Positions 11,648 through 20,960 of a stretch of DNA of 64,000 nt are shown here, one piece after another. A program made the translations under genes and the position numbers. The notes beneath the pieces were generated by a model. The model worked only from the letters and a program-made list of their open reading frames with translations, made no database searches and was not told the DNA's origin. The first letter of the stretch is position 1, and every line of letters begins with the position of its first letter. The stretch is from an uncultured Pelagibacteraceae bacterium (GTDB taxonomy: Bacteria; Pseudomonadota; Alphaproteobacteria; Pelagibacterales; Pelagibacteraceae): the NCBI GenBank assembly GCA_902588635.1, contig CACIPW010000003.1, positions 1-64,000 on the forward strand, written 5' to 3'.

Positions 11648-12939
11648 TAATTAAATACTCTTCTAAATATCAAATTTATATTTTTGTAATGAGAAGAATA
11701 ATTAAAAATAGATTTTAATTTTTTTGGAGGAATTTCTGATATTACAAATCTATCTTTTGATAGTAAGCTAAACAAATCTAATTTTTCAGCAAAACATCTT
11801 TTTGCATGTTTTTGAACAATTTTATATGATTTTTCTCTACTTAGTCCAGACTTTGTTAGCTCAAGCATCACTTCTTGTGAAAAAATTACGCCCTTAGTGA
11901 GATTTAAATTTTCAACCATTTTTTTTGGATAAACAATCATTTTATCAAGTATATTTTTTAGACGCACCAGAGCAAAATCTAAAGTAATATTTGCATCTGG
12001 ACCTATATTTCTTTCAACGCTAGAGTGTGAAATATCTCTTTCGTGCCAAAGTGCAATGTTTTCTAATGCTGGCACAACTGTACTTCTAACAATTCTAGAA
12101 AGACCAGTTAAATTTTCGCTTAATATAGGATTTTTTTTGTGAGGCATTGCAGAAGAACCTTTTTGACTTTTTGAGAAAAATTCTTGTAATTCATAAACTT
12201 CTGTTCTCTGTAAGTGTCTAATTTCTATTGCAACTCTTTCAATTGAACCGGCAATAATTCCCAAAATAGAAAAATAAAATGCATGTCTATCACGAGGTAT
12301 TACTTGTGTTGAAATAGGTTCAACTTTTAAACCGAGTTTTTTTGCAACATGTTTTTCTACTTCTGGGTTTACATTTGCAAAAGTTCCAACGGCACCAGAA
12401 ATGGCACAAGTTGATATTTCATCAATTGCATTTAAAAGTCTTTTTTTATTTCTTTTAAATTCTTCATAAAATGAAGCCAACTTTAATCCAAATGTGATAG
12501 GCTCTGCATGTATGCCATGGCTTCTTCCTATACAAGGTGTATATTTATATTTTTTTGCTTGTCTTTTTAAAACTTTTAAAATTTGATCAATATCTTTTAT
12601 TAATATTTTTCCTGACTGAACCAATTGAATGTTTAGACTTGTATCCAAGATATCAGATGAAGTCATTCCTTGATGTAGGTATCTAGCTTTTATTCCAGCT
12701 TTTTCAGTAACAGAGGTAAGAAAAGCTATTACATCGTGCTTAACTTTAGACTCTATCTGATGAATTCTTTTAACATTAATTCTAGCTTTTTTTCTAACAA
12801 CTGATGAAACACCTTTTGGGATTTGGCCTAGTTTTTCCATAGCTTGTGCGGCAGCTATTTCTACATCAAGCCAGATTTTATATTTATTTTCTTCAGACCA
12901 AATATCTGTAAGTTCTTTTCTAGAGTATCTTTCAATCAT
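11647..12939 (-). CDS. purB: Adenylosuccinate lyase
   Basis: Fumarase/ASL signature '[15 protein letters not shown]'. Confidence 0.95.
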   Translation of the reverse strand: MIERYSRKELTDIWSEENKYKIWLDVEIAAAQAMEKLGQIPKGVSSVVRKKARINVKRIHQIESKVKHDVIAFLTSVTEKAGIKARYLHQGMTSSDILDTSLNIQLVQSGKILIKDIDQILKVLKRQAKKYKYTPCIGRSHGIHAEPITFGLKLASFYEEFKRNKKRLLNAIDEISTCAISGAVGTFANVNPEVEKHVAKKLGLKVEPISTQVIPRDRHAFYFSILGIIAGSIERVAIEIRHLQRTEVYELQEFFSKSQKGSSAMPHKKNPILSENLTGLSRIVRSTVVPALENIALWHERDISHSSVERNIGPDANITLDFALVRLKNILDKMIVYPKKMVENLNLTKGVIFSQEVMLELTKSGLSREKSYKIVQKHAKRCFAEKLDLFSLLSKDRFVISEIPPKKLKSIFNYSSHYKNINLIFRRVFN

Positions 12940-12942
12940 TAA

Positions 12943-13713
12943 TTATAAGTAAGGAGGCTTATGATAACCTTTAACAGATTCTGTAAAGATTTCATAACCA
13001 TTTTCAGTAATTCCTATTGTATGTTCAAATTGTGCTGATAAAGATTTATCTTTTGTAACAGCTGTCCATCCATCTGCAAGAACTTTTGTTTCATATTTTC
13101 CGCTATTAATCATTGGTTCGATTGTAAAAGTCATACCAGGTGACAATTTAGTTCCTGTGTCTTTTTTTCCATAATGAAGAACATTTGGTGGCTCATGAAA
13201 TTTAGTACTAACGCCATGACCACAGAAATCTTTTACAACAGAAAAACCTTTTTTTTCTACATAAGATTGAATTTCATGACCTATATCTCCAAGTTTTACA
13301 TTTGGTTTTATAATTTTAATAGCCTCCATCATCGCATCATATGTTGCGTCAATTAAATTGTTTGCTTTAACTGGAGTTTTACCAATACGAAACATTCTAC
13401 TAGTATCTCCCTGATGTTCATTAACTATAGCTGTTACGTCTACGTTAACAATATCTCCATCATTTAAAATTCTATCAGATGGAATGCCATGACAAACAAC
13501 GTGATTTAAAGATGTACATAAAGATTTTTTATAACCACGATAAAATAATGGCGCAGAAAAACCGCCATTATCTCTAATAAATTCATACCCAAGTTTATCA
13601 ATTTCATCAGTTGAAATTCCTGGTTTGATGTTTTCAGTTATCATATCAAGAGTTCGTGCTGCAAGATTTCCAGCAGCTCTCATTTTTTCAAATTTTTCTT
13701 TATAATTATTCAT
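12943..13713 (-). CDS. map: Methionine aminopeptidase type I
   Basis: 'VVCHGIPSDRILNDGDIVNVDVT', 'DFCGHGVSTKFHEPPNV'. Confidence 0.95.
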   Translation of the reverse strand: MNNYKEKFEKMRAAGNLAARTLDMITENIKPGISTDEIDKLGYEFIRDNGGFSAPLFYRGYKKSLCTSLNHVVCHGIPSDRILNDGDIVNVDVTAIVNEHQGDTSRMFRIGKTPVKANNLIDATYDAMMEAIKIIKPNVKLGDIGHEIQSYVEKKGFSVVKDFCGHGVSTKFHEPPNVLHYGKKDTGTKLSPGMTFTIEPMINSGKYETKVLADGWTAVTKDKSLSAQFEHTIGITENGYEIFTESVKGYHKPPYL

Positions 13714-14392
13714 TAATAATTTTTATTTTTTTTTCAATCTTTATTTCTTTAGAATTTAAGACGCATCTGTAAGCTAAAAATTTAACACCAGCCTTTTTTG
13801 CTATAATATAATTTTGATAATAATTATTATCAATATCTTTTGCTATTCTAAAATTATTTATACCTTGAATTTGAGTTAAAAATAAGACGTAAGGTTTAAA
13901 TTTTTTTTTAAGAGATTCAGTAAGATTTATAAGGTGTTTTGAACCTCTTGCTGTAATTGCATCAGGAAATTCAGCTACGTTTTCATTTCTGAACAGTGTA
14001 ACATTTTTGACTTCAATTATATTTTTATCACATAAAAAATCAAACCTAGTATCTTTAGAGTATTTAAACTCTGGAGTAATTTTTTTAATTAATTTAAATT
14101 CTTTAATTAATTTATTTTTTAAACCATGTTCAACTATTCTGTTAGCTCTATGAGTATTAACACCAACAAGTTTTTTGTTTACCTTAATCATTTCCAAAGT
14201 GAATTTTAATTTACGATCTGGATTATTGCTTTTTGTTACCCAAACATCATTTCCTTCGTTTAATAAGCCCATCATAGAGCCCGTGTTTGGACAGTGAGCT
14301 GTTATGATTGAATTATTCACTTTTATATCTACAAAAAACCTTTTATACCGCTTGATTAATTTGCCTTTAATTAAAGTACTGGTAAATTTCAT
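13706..14392 (-). CDS. sfsA: SfsA family DNA/RNA nuclease-like protein
   Basis: 'KRYKRFFVDI', 'AHCPNTGSMMGL', 'FDFLCDKNIIEVKNVTL'. Confidence 0.88.
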   Translation of the reverse strand: MKFTSTLIKGKLIKRYKRFFVDIKVNNSIITAHCPNTGSMMGLLNEGNDVWVTKSNNPDRKLKFTLEMIKVNKKLVGVNTHRANRIVEHGLKNKLIKEFKLIKKITPEFKYSKDTRFDFLCDKNIIEVKNVTLFRNENVAEFPDAITARGSKHLINLTESLKKKFKPYVLFLTQIQGINNFRIAKDIDNNYYQNYIIAKKAGVKFLAYRCVLNSKEIKIEKKIKIINE

Positions 14393-14414
14393 TATAATTT
14401 ATTTATATTTGTTA

Positions 14415-15167
14415 ATGAAAAATAAAAAAGAAATATTTGCTGGAATAATCATAATAGGAAATGAAATACTATCCGGCAGAACCCAAGATACAAATACAAG
14501 CACTCTTTCAATTTGGTTAAATTCTTTAGGAATTAAAGTTCAGGAAGTAAGAACCATTCCCGACATTGAGAAAACTATTATTAACACTGTTAACGAATTA
14601 AGAAAAAAATATGATTATATTTTTACTACAGGCGGGATAGGTCCAACTCATGATGATATTACAGCATCATCAATTTCAAAGGCATTTAACTTAAGCTATG
14701 GACCGCATAAAGAAGCAATGGGTATTTTAGAAAAATATTATAAGCCAGGAGAATTTAATGAAGGCAGACAAAAAATGGCATACATGCCTACTGAAGCAAA
14801 CTTAATACTTAACCCAACAAGTGGCGCACCAGGATTTAATGTTGAAAATGTTTTTTGTCTTCCTGGAGTTCCATCAATCTTAAAATCTATGCTTGGAGAA
14901 ATTACAAATAAGTTAATTGGCGGAGATCCAATCTTAAGTCATACAATTAATTTAAGAACAGTTGAAAGTGAAATAGCAAGCTCGTTATCAGATGTTCAAA
15001 AAGATAATAAAGAAGTTGAAATTGGCAGCTATCCTTTTTTTAGAGCAGGTAAATTAGGCGTAGCAATAGTTTTAAGATGTTCAAAAAAAAATAAAATTGA
15101 CAAATGTAATTTAGAAATACTGCAATTTGTAAAAGAAAAGAATATTGAAATTGTTGAAAGAGATTAA
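14415..15167 (+). CDS. CinA/MoaB-like competence-damage / molybdopterin-binding domain protein
   Basis: 'IIIGNEILSGRTQDTNTSTLS', 'YIFTTGGIGPTHDDIT'. Start moved to ATG at 14415. Confidence 0.83.
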   Translation: MKNKKEIFAGIIIIGNEILSGRTQDTNTSTLSIWLNSLGIKVQEVRTIPDIEKTIINTVNELRKKYDYIFTTGGIGPTHDDITASSISKAFNLSYGPHKEAMGILEKYYKPGEFNEGRQKMAYMPTEANLILNPTSGAPGFNVENVFCLPGVPSILKSMLGEITNKLIGGDPILSHTINLRTVESEIASSLSDVQKDNKEVEIGSYPFFRAGKLGVAIVLRCSKKNKIDKCNLEILQFVKEKNIEIVERD

Positions 15168-15574
15168 TGTTATATTTTGCTTACGGTAGTAATTTAAATC
15201 ATCACCAAATGAAAAATATTAGATGTTCAGGATCTAAATATTTGAAAACTTTTTTTCTTAAGGATTATAAATTGATATTTTGTCATCCAAATAAATTAAA
15301 TAAATTTGGATATGCAAATATAATAAAAAAAAAAGGATCTAAGATAGCAGGAGCGATCTGGGAAATTACAAAAGAACACGAAAAAATATTAGATAATTAT
15401 GAACAATTTCCTAATATTTATCAAAAGGAATATTTCTATTTAGAAGGAAAAAAGATTATGTTTTATATTATGAGTAAATATTTTTTTAAAGATCCACCCA
15501 ATAGTTATATCGATACAATGAACAAAGGGTACGAAGACTGCAATATCGATTTGAGAATTAAATACAGATTTTAA
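15167..15574 (+). CDS. Gamma-glutamylcyclotransferase-like protein
   Basis: N-terminal 'LYFAYGSNLNHHQM', later 'GAIWEIT...EKILDNYE'. Confidence 0.75.
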   Translation: MLYFAYGSNLNHHQMKNIRCSGSKYLKTFFLKDYKLIFCHPNKLNKFGYANIIKKKGSKIAGAIWEITKEHEKILDNYEQFPNIYQKEYFYLEGKKIMFYIMSKYFFKDPPNSYIDTMNKGYEDCNIDLRIKYRF

Positions 15575-16672
15575 ATGATTAAATTTAACTCCAGCTCCAA
15601 ACCTACTATTGGAGTTGAGATAGAACTTCAGTTGGTAGATAAAAAAAATTTAAATTTAAAAAACATATCTTCAAAAATACTAGCAGAAGTAAATGAAGAA
15701 TTTTCAAACAATATAAAATGTGAACTTATAGAATCAATGATAGAAATTAATACTAATATTTGTTCAAATATTAATGAAGTGGAAAATGATATTAGAAAAA
15801 CATTAAAACATCTTGATGAAATTTTAAAAAATCATGAAACTGAAATAAATTGTACCAGTCTCCATCCTTTTGCTATAGGAAAAAATCAAATTATTACAAA
15901 TAATCCTCGCTACAAAAGAATAATGAAAGATCTCCAGATGGTAGGAAAACGTTTTATATCTCAGGGACTGCACATACATATTGGAATAGATAGCCCTGAA
16001 GTTGCTATTAAAGTAAATAATGCGCTAAGAGTATATTTACCTTTACTTCTATCTCTTTCAACTTCATCACCATTTTTTGAAGGGGAAGATACTGGGCTTC
16101 ATTCTTATAGAACAAAACTTTTTGAAGCTTTACCGCTAGCAGGAATGCCGGATTATTTAAATAACTGGCAACATTTTGAAAATTTAACTGAACAATTGCA
16201 GGGGGCAGGAATAATTAATTCTGTTAAAGATCTTTGGTGGGATGTTAGACCACATCCTGGTTTTGGCACTGTTGAAATAAGGGTTTGTGACATTCCAATA
16301 AATTTAAAAGAAATAATTGCTTTAGTTGCTTTGACACAAGCTCTTGTTGTAACACTAATAAAAAAAGAACCATACAAGGATACACATATACAAATTCTTC
16401 AATCAAATAAATGGCAAGCTGCACGTTATGGGTTGGAAGGTGTATTTGTTGATCCTAAAACTTTTAAAAAATTAACTATGAGAAAAGCAATTGAAAATTT
16501 TTATATGTTGGTAGAGCCAGCAATAGTTTCATTGGGATCGAAAAAATATTGTAAAATATTGGAAGAAATATTAATTTTCGGTACAGGATCAAAAAAACAA
16601 AGGAAACTTTATTCTAATTCTGAAAATTTCTTGCATATGTTAAAAACTATAAAAGAGCAATTTTATTATTAA
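15575..16672 (+). CDS. Carboxylate-amine ligase, YbdK/GCS2 family
   Basis: 'PTIGVEIELQLVD', 'GLHIHIGIDSPE', 'DLWWDVRPHPGFGTVEIRVCD'. Confidence 0.85.
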   Translation: MIKFNSSSKPTIGVEIELQLVDKKNLNLKNISSKILAEVNEEFSNNIKCELIESMIEINTNICSNINEVENDIRKTLKHLDEILKNHETEINCTSLHPFAIGKNQIITNNPRYKRIMKDLQMVGKRFISQGLHIHIGIDSPEVAIKVNNALRVYLPLLLSLSTSSPFFEGEDTGLHSYRTKLFEALPLAGMPDYLNNWQHFENLTEQLQGAGIINSVKDLWWDVRPHPGFGTVEIRVCDIPINLKEIIALVALTQALVVTLIKKEPYKDTHIQILQSNKWQAARYGLEGVFVDPKTFKKLTMRKAIENFYMLVEPAIVSLGSKKYCKILEEILIFGTGSKKQRKLYSNSENFLHMLKTIKEQFYY

Positions 16673-16697
16673 CAAAAAAATTAGTAGATATTTTTAA

Positions 16698-17586
16698 TCA
16701 ATTTTTATTCAAGATATATTTGCTAACAGAAGATTTTATACCAACTATAGATGAAAATAATCCAAAAAATCTAAATTTATTTTTTCTAAATTTTTCTTTA
16801 GAGAAAAAATATAAAATAATAAAACTAATAAAAAAACGTATTAATTTTGAAAAGTGCATCTTAAAGGAAGATAAATAACCATAGTGTTTTTTATGATAGA
16901 AAAATCTGGACCAATAAAAATTCCAATTTCTAAAATTATCATAATTAGTTTGCAGTTTTTCATCTAACCCTCCGCCGCCATGGTGAACAATCTTTACTTT
17001 ATTAAATATAATTACATCATCTTTAGAGACTTTCATTCTTCTACAAAGGTCAATTTCTTCAAAAAAGAAAAAAAAAATTTTCATCAAAAACTTTTCGTTT
17101 TTTAAATCTTTCTAGATTTATTATTAACGAACATCCTTTTATTAAGTCAACTTTTGTAAAATCTTCCTCGCTATTTGTATTTAGTACTTGATTTTCTAAA
17201 AATTTATCAAAATTGTTATTTTTAATAAAATCTATTAAATCATCAGAAATGGGACTTCCAAGAGTGAATGAATTACTCATGTTGAGTATTTTGTTTTCTA
17301 AAATGTCGATTTGATCTTCAGTTATAACTACATCTGTACTTAGCAATAAAACATACTGAGTTTTTGCTTTTTCAATTCCTATATTAGAAGCCGTTCCAAA
17401 ACCAAGATTTACTTTATTTAATATTACTTTGCAATTTTTATACTTTTTTTCAATAACTTCTTTTATTTCATAATTATTTGAATTTTCTATTATTAAAATT
17501 TCCCTTTTACCACCTAAGTTTGAAAGACAATTCTGAAGATTTGTTATGGATTTATAAGAAATAATTACAATCGATAAACTCATCAA
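16698..17586 (-). pseudogene. GT2-family glycosyltransferase split by a frameshift in a homopolymer (ORFs 17059..17586 and 16698..17087)
   Basis: N-terminal ORF 'LSIVIISYKSITNLQNCL...LSTDVVI' ends FDENFFFLF*. Removing one base from the A10/T10 tract at 17068-17077 gives FDENFFFFFEEIDLCRRM, restoring the GT2 'F-EE-DLC-R' motif. Confidence 0.8.
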
Positions 17587-17591
17587 ATTAA

Positions 17592-18803
17592 CTATATTAT
17601 TTTTTTTTGTTTTAAAAATTTTGTAAATATTTTTGATATGTATTTTAAATCATTAATATCTAACCCTTGATGACAACCAATCAATAATCCATTTTTCATA
17701 ACATCATTAGCTATATTTTGACAATTTTTGTGTTTTTTATATATTTTATCTTTCATGACAGGTTGTCTTAAAATATTACCGGTAAAAATTGTCCTTGTTT
17801 GAATTTTATTTCTTTCAAAAAAAACTTGCAAATCTTTTCTATTAAAAAATCTATTGTCTTTTATAACCAAAGGGAAGGCTAACCATGGAGTTTTAACTCC
17901 ATTATATTGCTCAGGCAAATTAAAAAATTTAGAGTACTTTTTAAAAAAATTCTTCAAATATATAAAATTTCTATTTCTAATATTTATATTTTTATTAAGC
18001 TTTTTGATTTGTTCTAATGCAAAAGCAGCCGATATTTCAGATGGTAAAAAATTATATCCAAGATCTGAAAAGATGTATTTTGCATCATAATCAATTCCTG
18101 ATATTTTAACATTGAATCTTTTTTTTATTTCTTCAGACTCATTGAAAGTGGCTGAAGATCTTCCCCATCCTCTAAGCAATTTAGCTTTATTGTATAATTT
18201 AAAATCATTAAAACAAACTATGCCACCTGAACCAGCTCCATTAATTATGTGTGATGCATAAAAACTGTTAGTTACTACGTCTGAAAGTTTTCCAGTATTT
18301 TTATTTCGTATTTTATATCCAATAGTATCGGCAGAATCTTCAATAACTTTTAATCTATATTTTTTTGCAATTTTCTTAATTTTCATCCAATCGGCGATAT
18401 TTCCTAATAAATTTGGAATCATTATTGCGACTGTTTTTTTATTGATACACTTTTCTATTTGTTCAACATCGGCAATAAATTTATTTTTTATAACTCCAAC
18501 AAAATGTGGAATTAAACCTAATTGGTAGATAGGTGCTACTGTTGTTGAGAAAGTTAAATTTGGAGTAATAATTTCTGAACCTTTTTTAAAATTAAAAGAT
18601 GAAAGAGCTAATAAATTTGCTGATGATCCTGAATTTACCATTAATCCAAATTTTTTACCAAATAAGCTTGTAACATTTTTTTCTAATTTTTTTACATTTG
18701 GACCATCAATAAGATTTAATGTGTTTTTTTTTAAAACTCTATTTACTGCTTGGATTTCTTTTTTGTTATATACAGCTAGTCCGTAATAAATCTTTTTTTT
18801 CAT
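17592..18803 (-). CDS. DegT/DnrJ/EryC1/StrS-family PLP aminotransferase (nucleotide-sugar)
   Basis: 'LMVNSGSSANLLALSSF', 'VIEDSADTIG', 'LGYNFLPSEISAAFALEQI'. Confidence 0.88.
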   Translation of the reverse strand: MKKKIYYGLAVYNKKEIQAVNRVLKKNTLNLIDGPNVKKLEKNVTSLFGKKFGLMVNSGSSANLLALSSFNFKKGSEIITPNLTFSTTVAPIYQLGLIPHFVGVIKNKFIADVEQIEKCINKKTVAIMIPNLLGNIADWMKIKKIAKKYRLKVIEDSADTIGYKIRNKNTGKLSDVVTNSFYASHIINGAGSGGIVCFNDFKLYNKAKLLRGWGRSSATFNESEEIKKRFNVKISGIDYDAKYIFSDLGYNFLPSEISAAFALEQIKKLNKNINIRNRNFIYLKNFFKKYSKFFNLPEQYNGVKTPWLAFPLVIKDNRFFNRKDLQVFFERNKIQTRTIFTGNILRQPVMKDKIYKKHKNCQNIANDVMKNGLLIGCHQGLDINDLKYISKIFTKFLKQKKII

Positions 18804-18896
18804 TTAAATATATAAATTTAAATAATATATATATGATGTTTAGTTATAAGTTGAGTTCTAATAAATAGTGAATTAACACTAAAATATTAATGATAT

Positions 18897-18910
18897 CTGG
18901 CAACAGAACG
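18897..18910 (+). repeat. Copy 1 of CTGGCAACAGAACG motif (CTG-GCAA-CAG hairpin)
   Basis: Exact 14-nt match to 19020-19033; CTG/CAG stem capped by GCAA tetraloop. Confidence 0.65.
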
Positions 18911-18948
18911 ACCACTAGTGTAATATAGATATTACGAAAGGAGTCGTT

Positions 18949-18996
18949 ATGGAAATATTAGTTGTTGGTTTTTTACTTTATTTTTTATTGAATTAA
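18949..18996 (+). CDS. Putative 15-aa hydrophobic micropeptide MEILVVGFLLYFLLN
   Basis: ATG preceded by AAAGGAG at 18937-18943 with 5-nt spacer; short hydrophobic frame ending TAA. Confidence 0.45.
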   Translation: MEILVVGFLLYFLLN

Positions 18997-19012
18997 TAAA
19001 TTTAGGGGGTTT

Positions 19013-19037
19013 GGGGCACCTGGCAACAGAACGCCCC
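19013..19037 (+). ncRNA. Hairpin containing copy 2 of CTGGCAACAGAACG (GGGGC-AC-CTG-GCAA-CAG-AAC-GCCCC)
   Basis: 5-bp GC stem 19013-17/19033-37, inner 3-bp CTG/CAG stem and GNRA (GCAA) loop. Confidence 0.5.
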
Positions 19038-19107
19038 TTAGCATCTTATATTTATCAACAATTATTTAGGTGTATTAAATTCTATCCGCGCTATTAAATA
19101 TATACCG

Positions 19108-19800
19108 TTATTTAATTTTTATTTTTTTTTCAAATTCAACTTTTTTTTTAGTTTGAGATTTTTTTAAATTATTAAATATTCTTAATGCTATAATCCAAAA
19201 TATAATCAATAATACTAGGACTAATAGAAAATTCGATACAACTAAATAATTATAAAATCCGTGAAGTAAAAAAGGTATAAAAAAGCAAAGAAATAAATTA
19301 TTTTTTTTTGAAATAAACGCATATTTCATAAAATAATAACCCATAAAAGCACCAAATAAAGCATGAGCAGGTATTGCAGAAAAAGATCTCACGACAGCCA
19401 ATGCCATAGATGTGGTTTCAAAATAATCTTTTAATACATACACATAGTAAATGTTTTCAAGTGTAGCAAAACCAAGAGATGCAACAACACCATAAACCAT
19501 TCCATCTGTAGGTTCGTCAAATTCTTTCATTTTGTAAACGACATAATAAAGAATAAAAAATTTTAGACCTTCTTCTACAGGGGCAGCAGTTAAAAATGAG
19601 AAAATTAAATTTTGACTTATGTTTAATTTAGAAAAAAAATCACCTAGAAATGTATTAATAATAAAAGCTGGTATTGTTATTAATATTCCATAGCAAAATA
19701 TTTTAATTATTGATGAAGTTGGTTCAGGAAATTTTTCTGATTTAACAAAAAAAATAATTATTAAGAATGAAGGTAATATTGTAACTAAAAGTAAATTCAT
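19108..19800 (-). CDS. PrsW-family intramembrane metalloprotease-like protein
   Basis: Multi-TM with 'APVEEGLKFFILY', 'GFATLENIYYV', 'FIPFLLHGFYNYL' (EE / E / H motifs). Confidence 0.75.
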   Translation of the reverse strand: MNLLLVTILPSFLIIIFFVKSEKFPEPTSSIIKIFCYGILITIPAFIINTFLGDFFSKLNISQNLIFSFLTAAPVEEGLKFFILYYVVYKMKEFDEPTDGMVYGVVASLGFATLENIYYVYVLKDYFETTSMALAVVRSFSAIPAHALFGAFMGYYFMKYAFISKKNNLFLCFFIPFLLHGFYNYLVVSNFLLVLVLLIIFWIIALRIFNNLKKSQTKKKVEFEKKIKIK

Positions 19801-19841
19801 ATAATCATTTAATGATCCGTGATCTTAGCACAAATAATCCA

Positions 19842-19862
19842 ATCGCACTACGATCGCACTAC
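19842..19862 (+). repeat. Tandem ATCGCACTAC repeats, 11-bp period
   Basis: ATCGCACTAC at 19842-19851 and 19853-19862. Confidence 0.7.
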
Positions 19863-19927
19863 TAGTGTAATTCCTAACTTTTCAGTTCAAATTATTGAAG
19901 AAATTTATTCATTCACTTCTGGCATTG

Positions 19928-19959
19928 GGGCAGTAGGGTATCTGCACTACTGCCCTTTT
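19928..19959 (+). terminator. Intrinsic terminator-like hairpin
   Basis: Perfect 9-bp stem GGGCAGTAG (19928-36)/CTACTGCCC (19947-55) followed by TTTT. Confidence 0.7.
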
Positions 19960-19963
19960 GTAA

Positions 19964-20401
19964 TTATGACATATTATAAGCCAGCAAAACCATTGTTCGC
20001 CAACCATTTTTCTCTTTCATAACTTTTTTAGAAACGATTTTATAACCAGAAATGGTTGCTTCAGTTAGTTGATTGTCTGCATTCATTTCATAAGACTTAA
20101 CTACACCTTTGGCATTCTCTTTATGAGTTATCATTTCATTTCTCAATAAAGTGTGCTGTGTAATATCGGCAATTTTCAATTTTGCTGATAGGATTGCCTT
20201 GTTTTCAGATATGGTTAAATCTTTACTCCAACCTGAACCACACATTCTAATTATTTTGTCAGTGGATTTATTTTTTTCACACCAAATATTTGTAAATTTC
20301 ATCAAATCATTTGGGGAATGAATTGATTTCTTATTTTTTACATAGGAATTAGTACAATTGCTTAATAATAATCCAACAAGTATGATTAATAACATTCTCA
20401 T
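19964..20401 (-). CDS. Small hypothetical lipoprotein
   Basis: N-terminus 'MRMLLIILVGLLLSNCTNS' has signal peptide and Cys lipobox; no family recognised. Confidence 0.65.
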   Translation of the reverse strand: MRMLLIILVGLLLSNCTNSYVKNKKSIHSPNDLMKFTNIWCEKNKSTDKIIRMCGSGWSKDLTISENKAILSAKLKIADITQHTLLRNEMITHKENAKGVVKSYEMNADNQLTEATISGYKIVSKKVMKEKNGWRTMVLLAYNMS

Positions 20402-20412
20402 TTTTCTCCTTT

Positions 20413-20634
20413 CTATAAGTTTTCTAAAAGTGTTGCGACAACCATAATGAAGGCATTTTGATATCTCTCTTCAGTTGCGAACTGAACAAAGAAGTTATCT
20501 TTTTCCTTACAAGTGTAATGCTCTTTCTTGTTGATTAGTTCGTCATTTACTACATCTGCCTCAGCATAATACTTACAATCTCCTAAGACAGGACTTGATG
20601 TTAGAAGAAAAAGAATAATGATAATTCTAATCAT
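20413..20634 (-). CDS. Small hypothetical secreted protein
   Basis: Start at internal Met: 'MIRIIIILFLLTSSPVLGDCKYYAEAD...' signal peptide-like. Confidence 0.55.
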   Translation of the reverse strand: MIRIIIILFLLTSSPVLGDCKYYAEADVVNDELINKKEHYTCKEKDNFFVQFATEERYQNAFIMVVATLLENL

Positions 20635-20866
20635 ACAATTCCTTTTCTTTTTGACTAATTTCAAATCTAAATTGATTTAAAATTGCGTCCATAAGAACAA
20701 AAAAACCTTGATGTACTTCTTGTTCAAATATTTTTTTTTGACATTCAGAATTACATTGAGTTAAAATATGAGAAAGTGTTTGTTTATAATAATCGTTGGA
20801 CTTGCCAAACGCATGTGCGGAAAATGTGAGAAAAAATATAAAGATTAATGTCTTAATCACTCTCAT
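20627..20866 (-). CDS. Small hypothetical secreted protein
   Basis: 'MRVIKTLIFIFFLTFSAHAFGKSN' signal peptide with AHA-F cleavage site; overlaps next ORF by a few nt. Confidence 0.55.
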   Translation of the reverse strand: MRVIKTLIFIFFLTFSAHAFGKSNDYYKQTLSHILTQCNSECQKKIFEQEVHQGFFVLMDAILNQFRFEISQKEKELYD

Positions 20867-20960
20867 AACTATCTATTTAGAGCTAAAACCTATAAAGCTA
20901 TAGTGAAATAAGAATAATTATTTTTCACTTAATATTTGATATAATAAAGTATGAAATATT

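Noticed and set aside
17854-18090. Plus-strand 78-aa ORF within the DegT aminotransferase
   Set aside because: Antisense to a well-supported CDS; its apparent signal peptide is a composition artefact.
19819-20022. Plus-strand 67-aa ORF (GTG start)
   Set aside because: Runs through the terminator hairpin and antisense to the lipoprotein gene; no recognisable domain.
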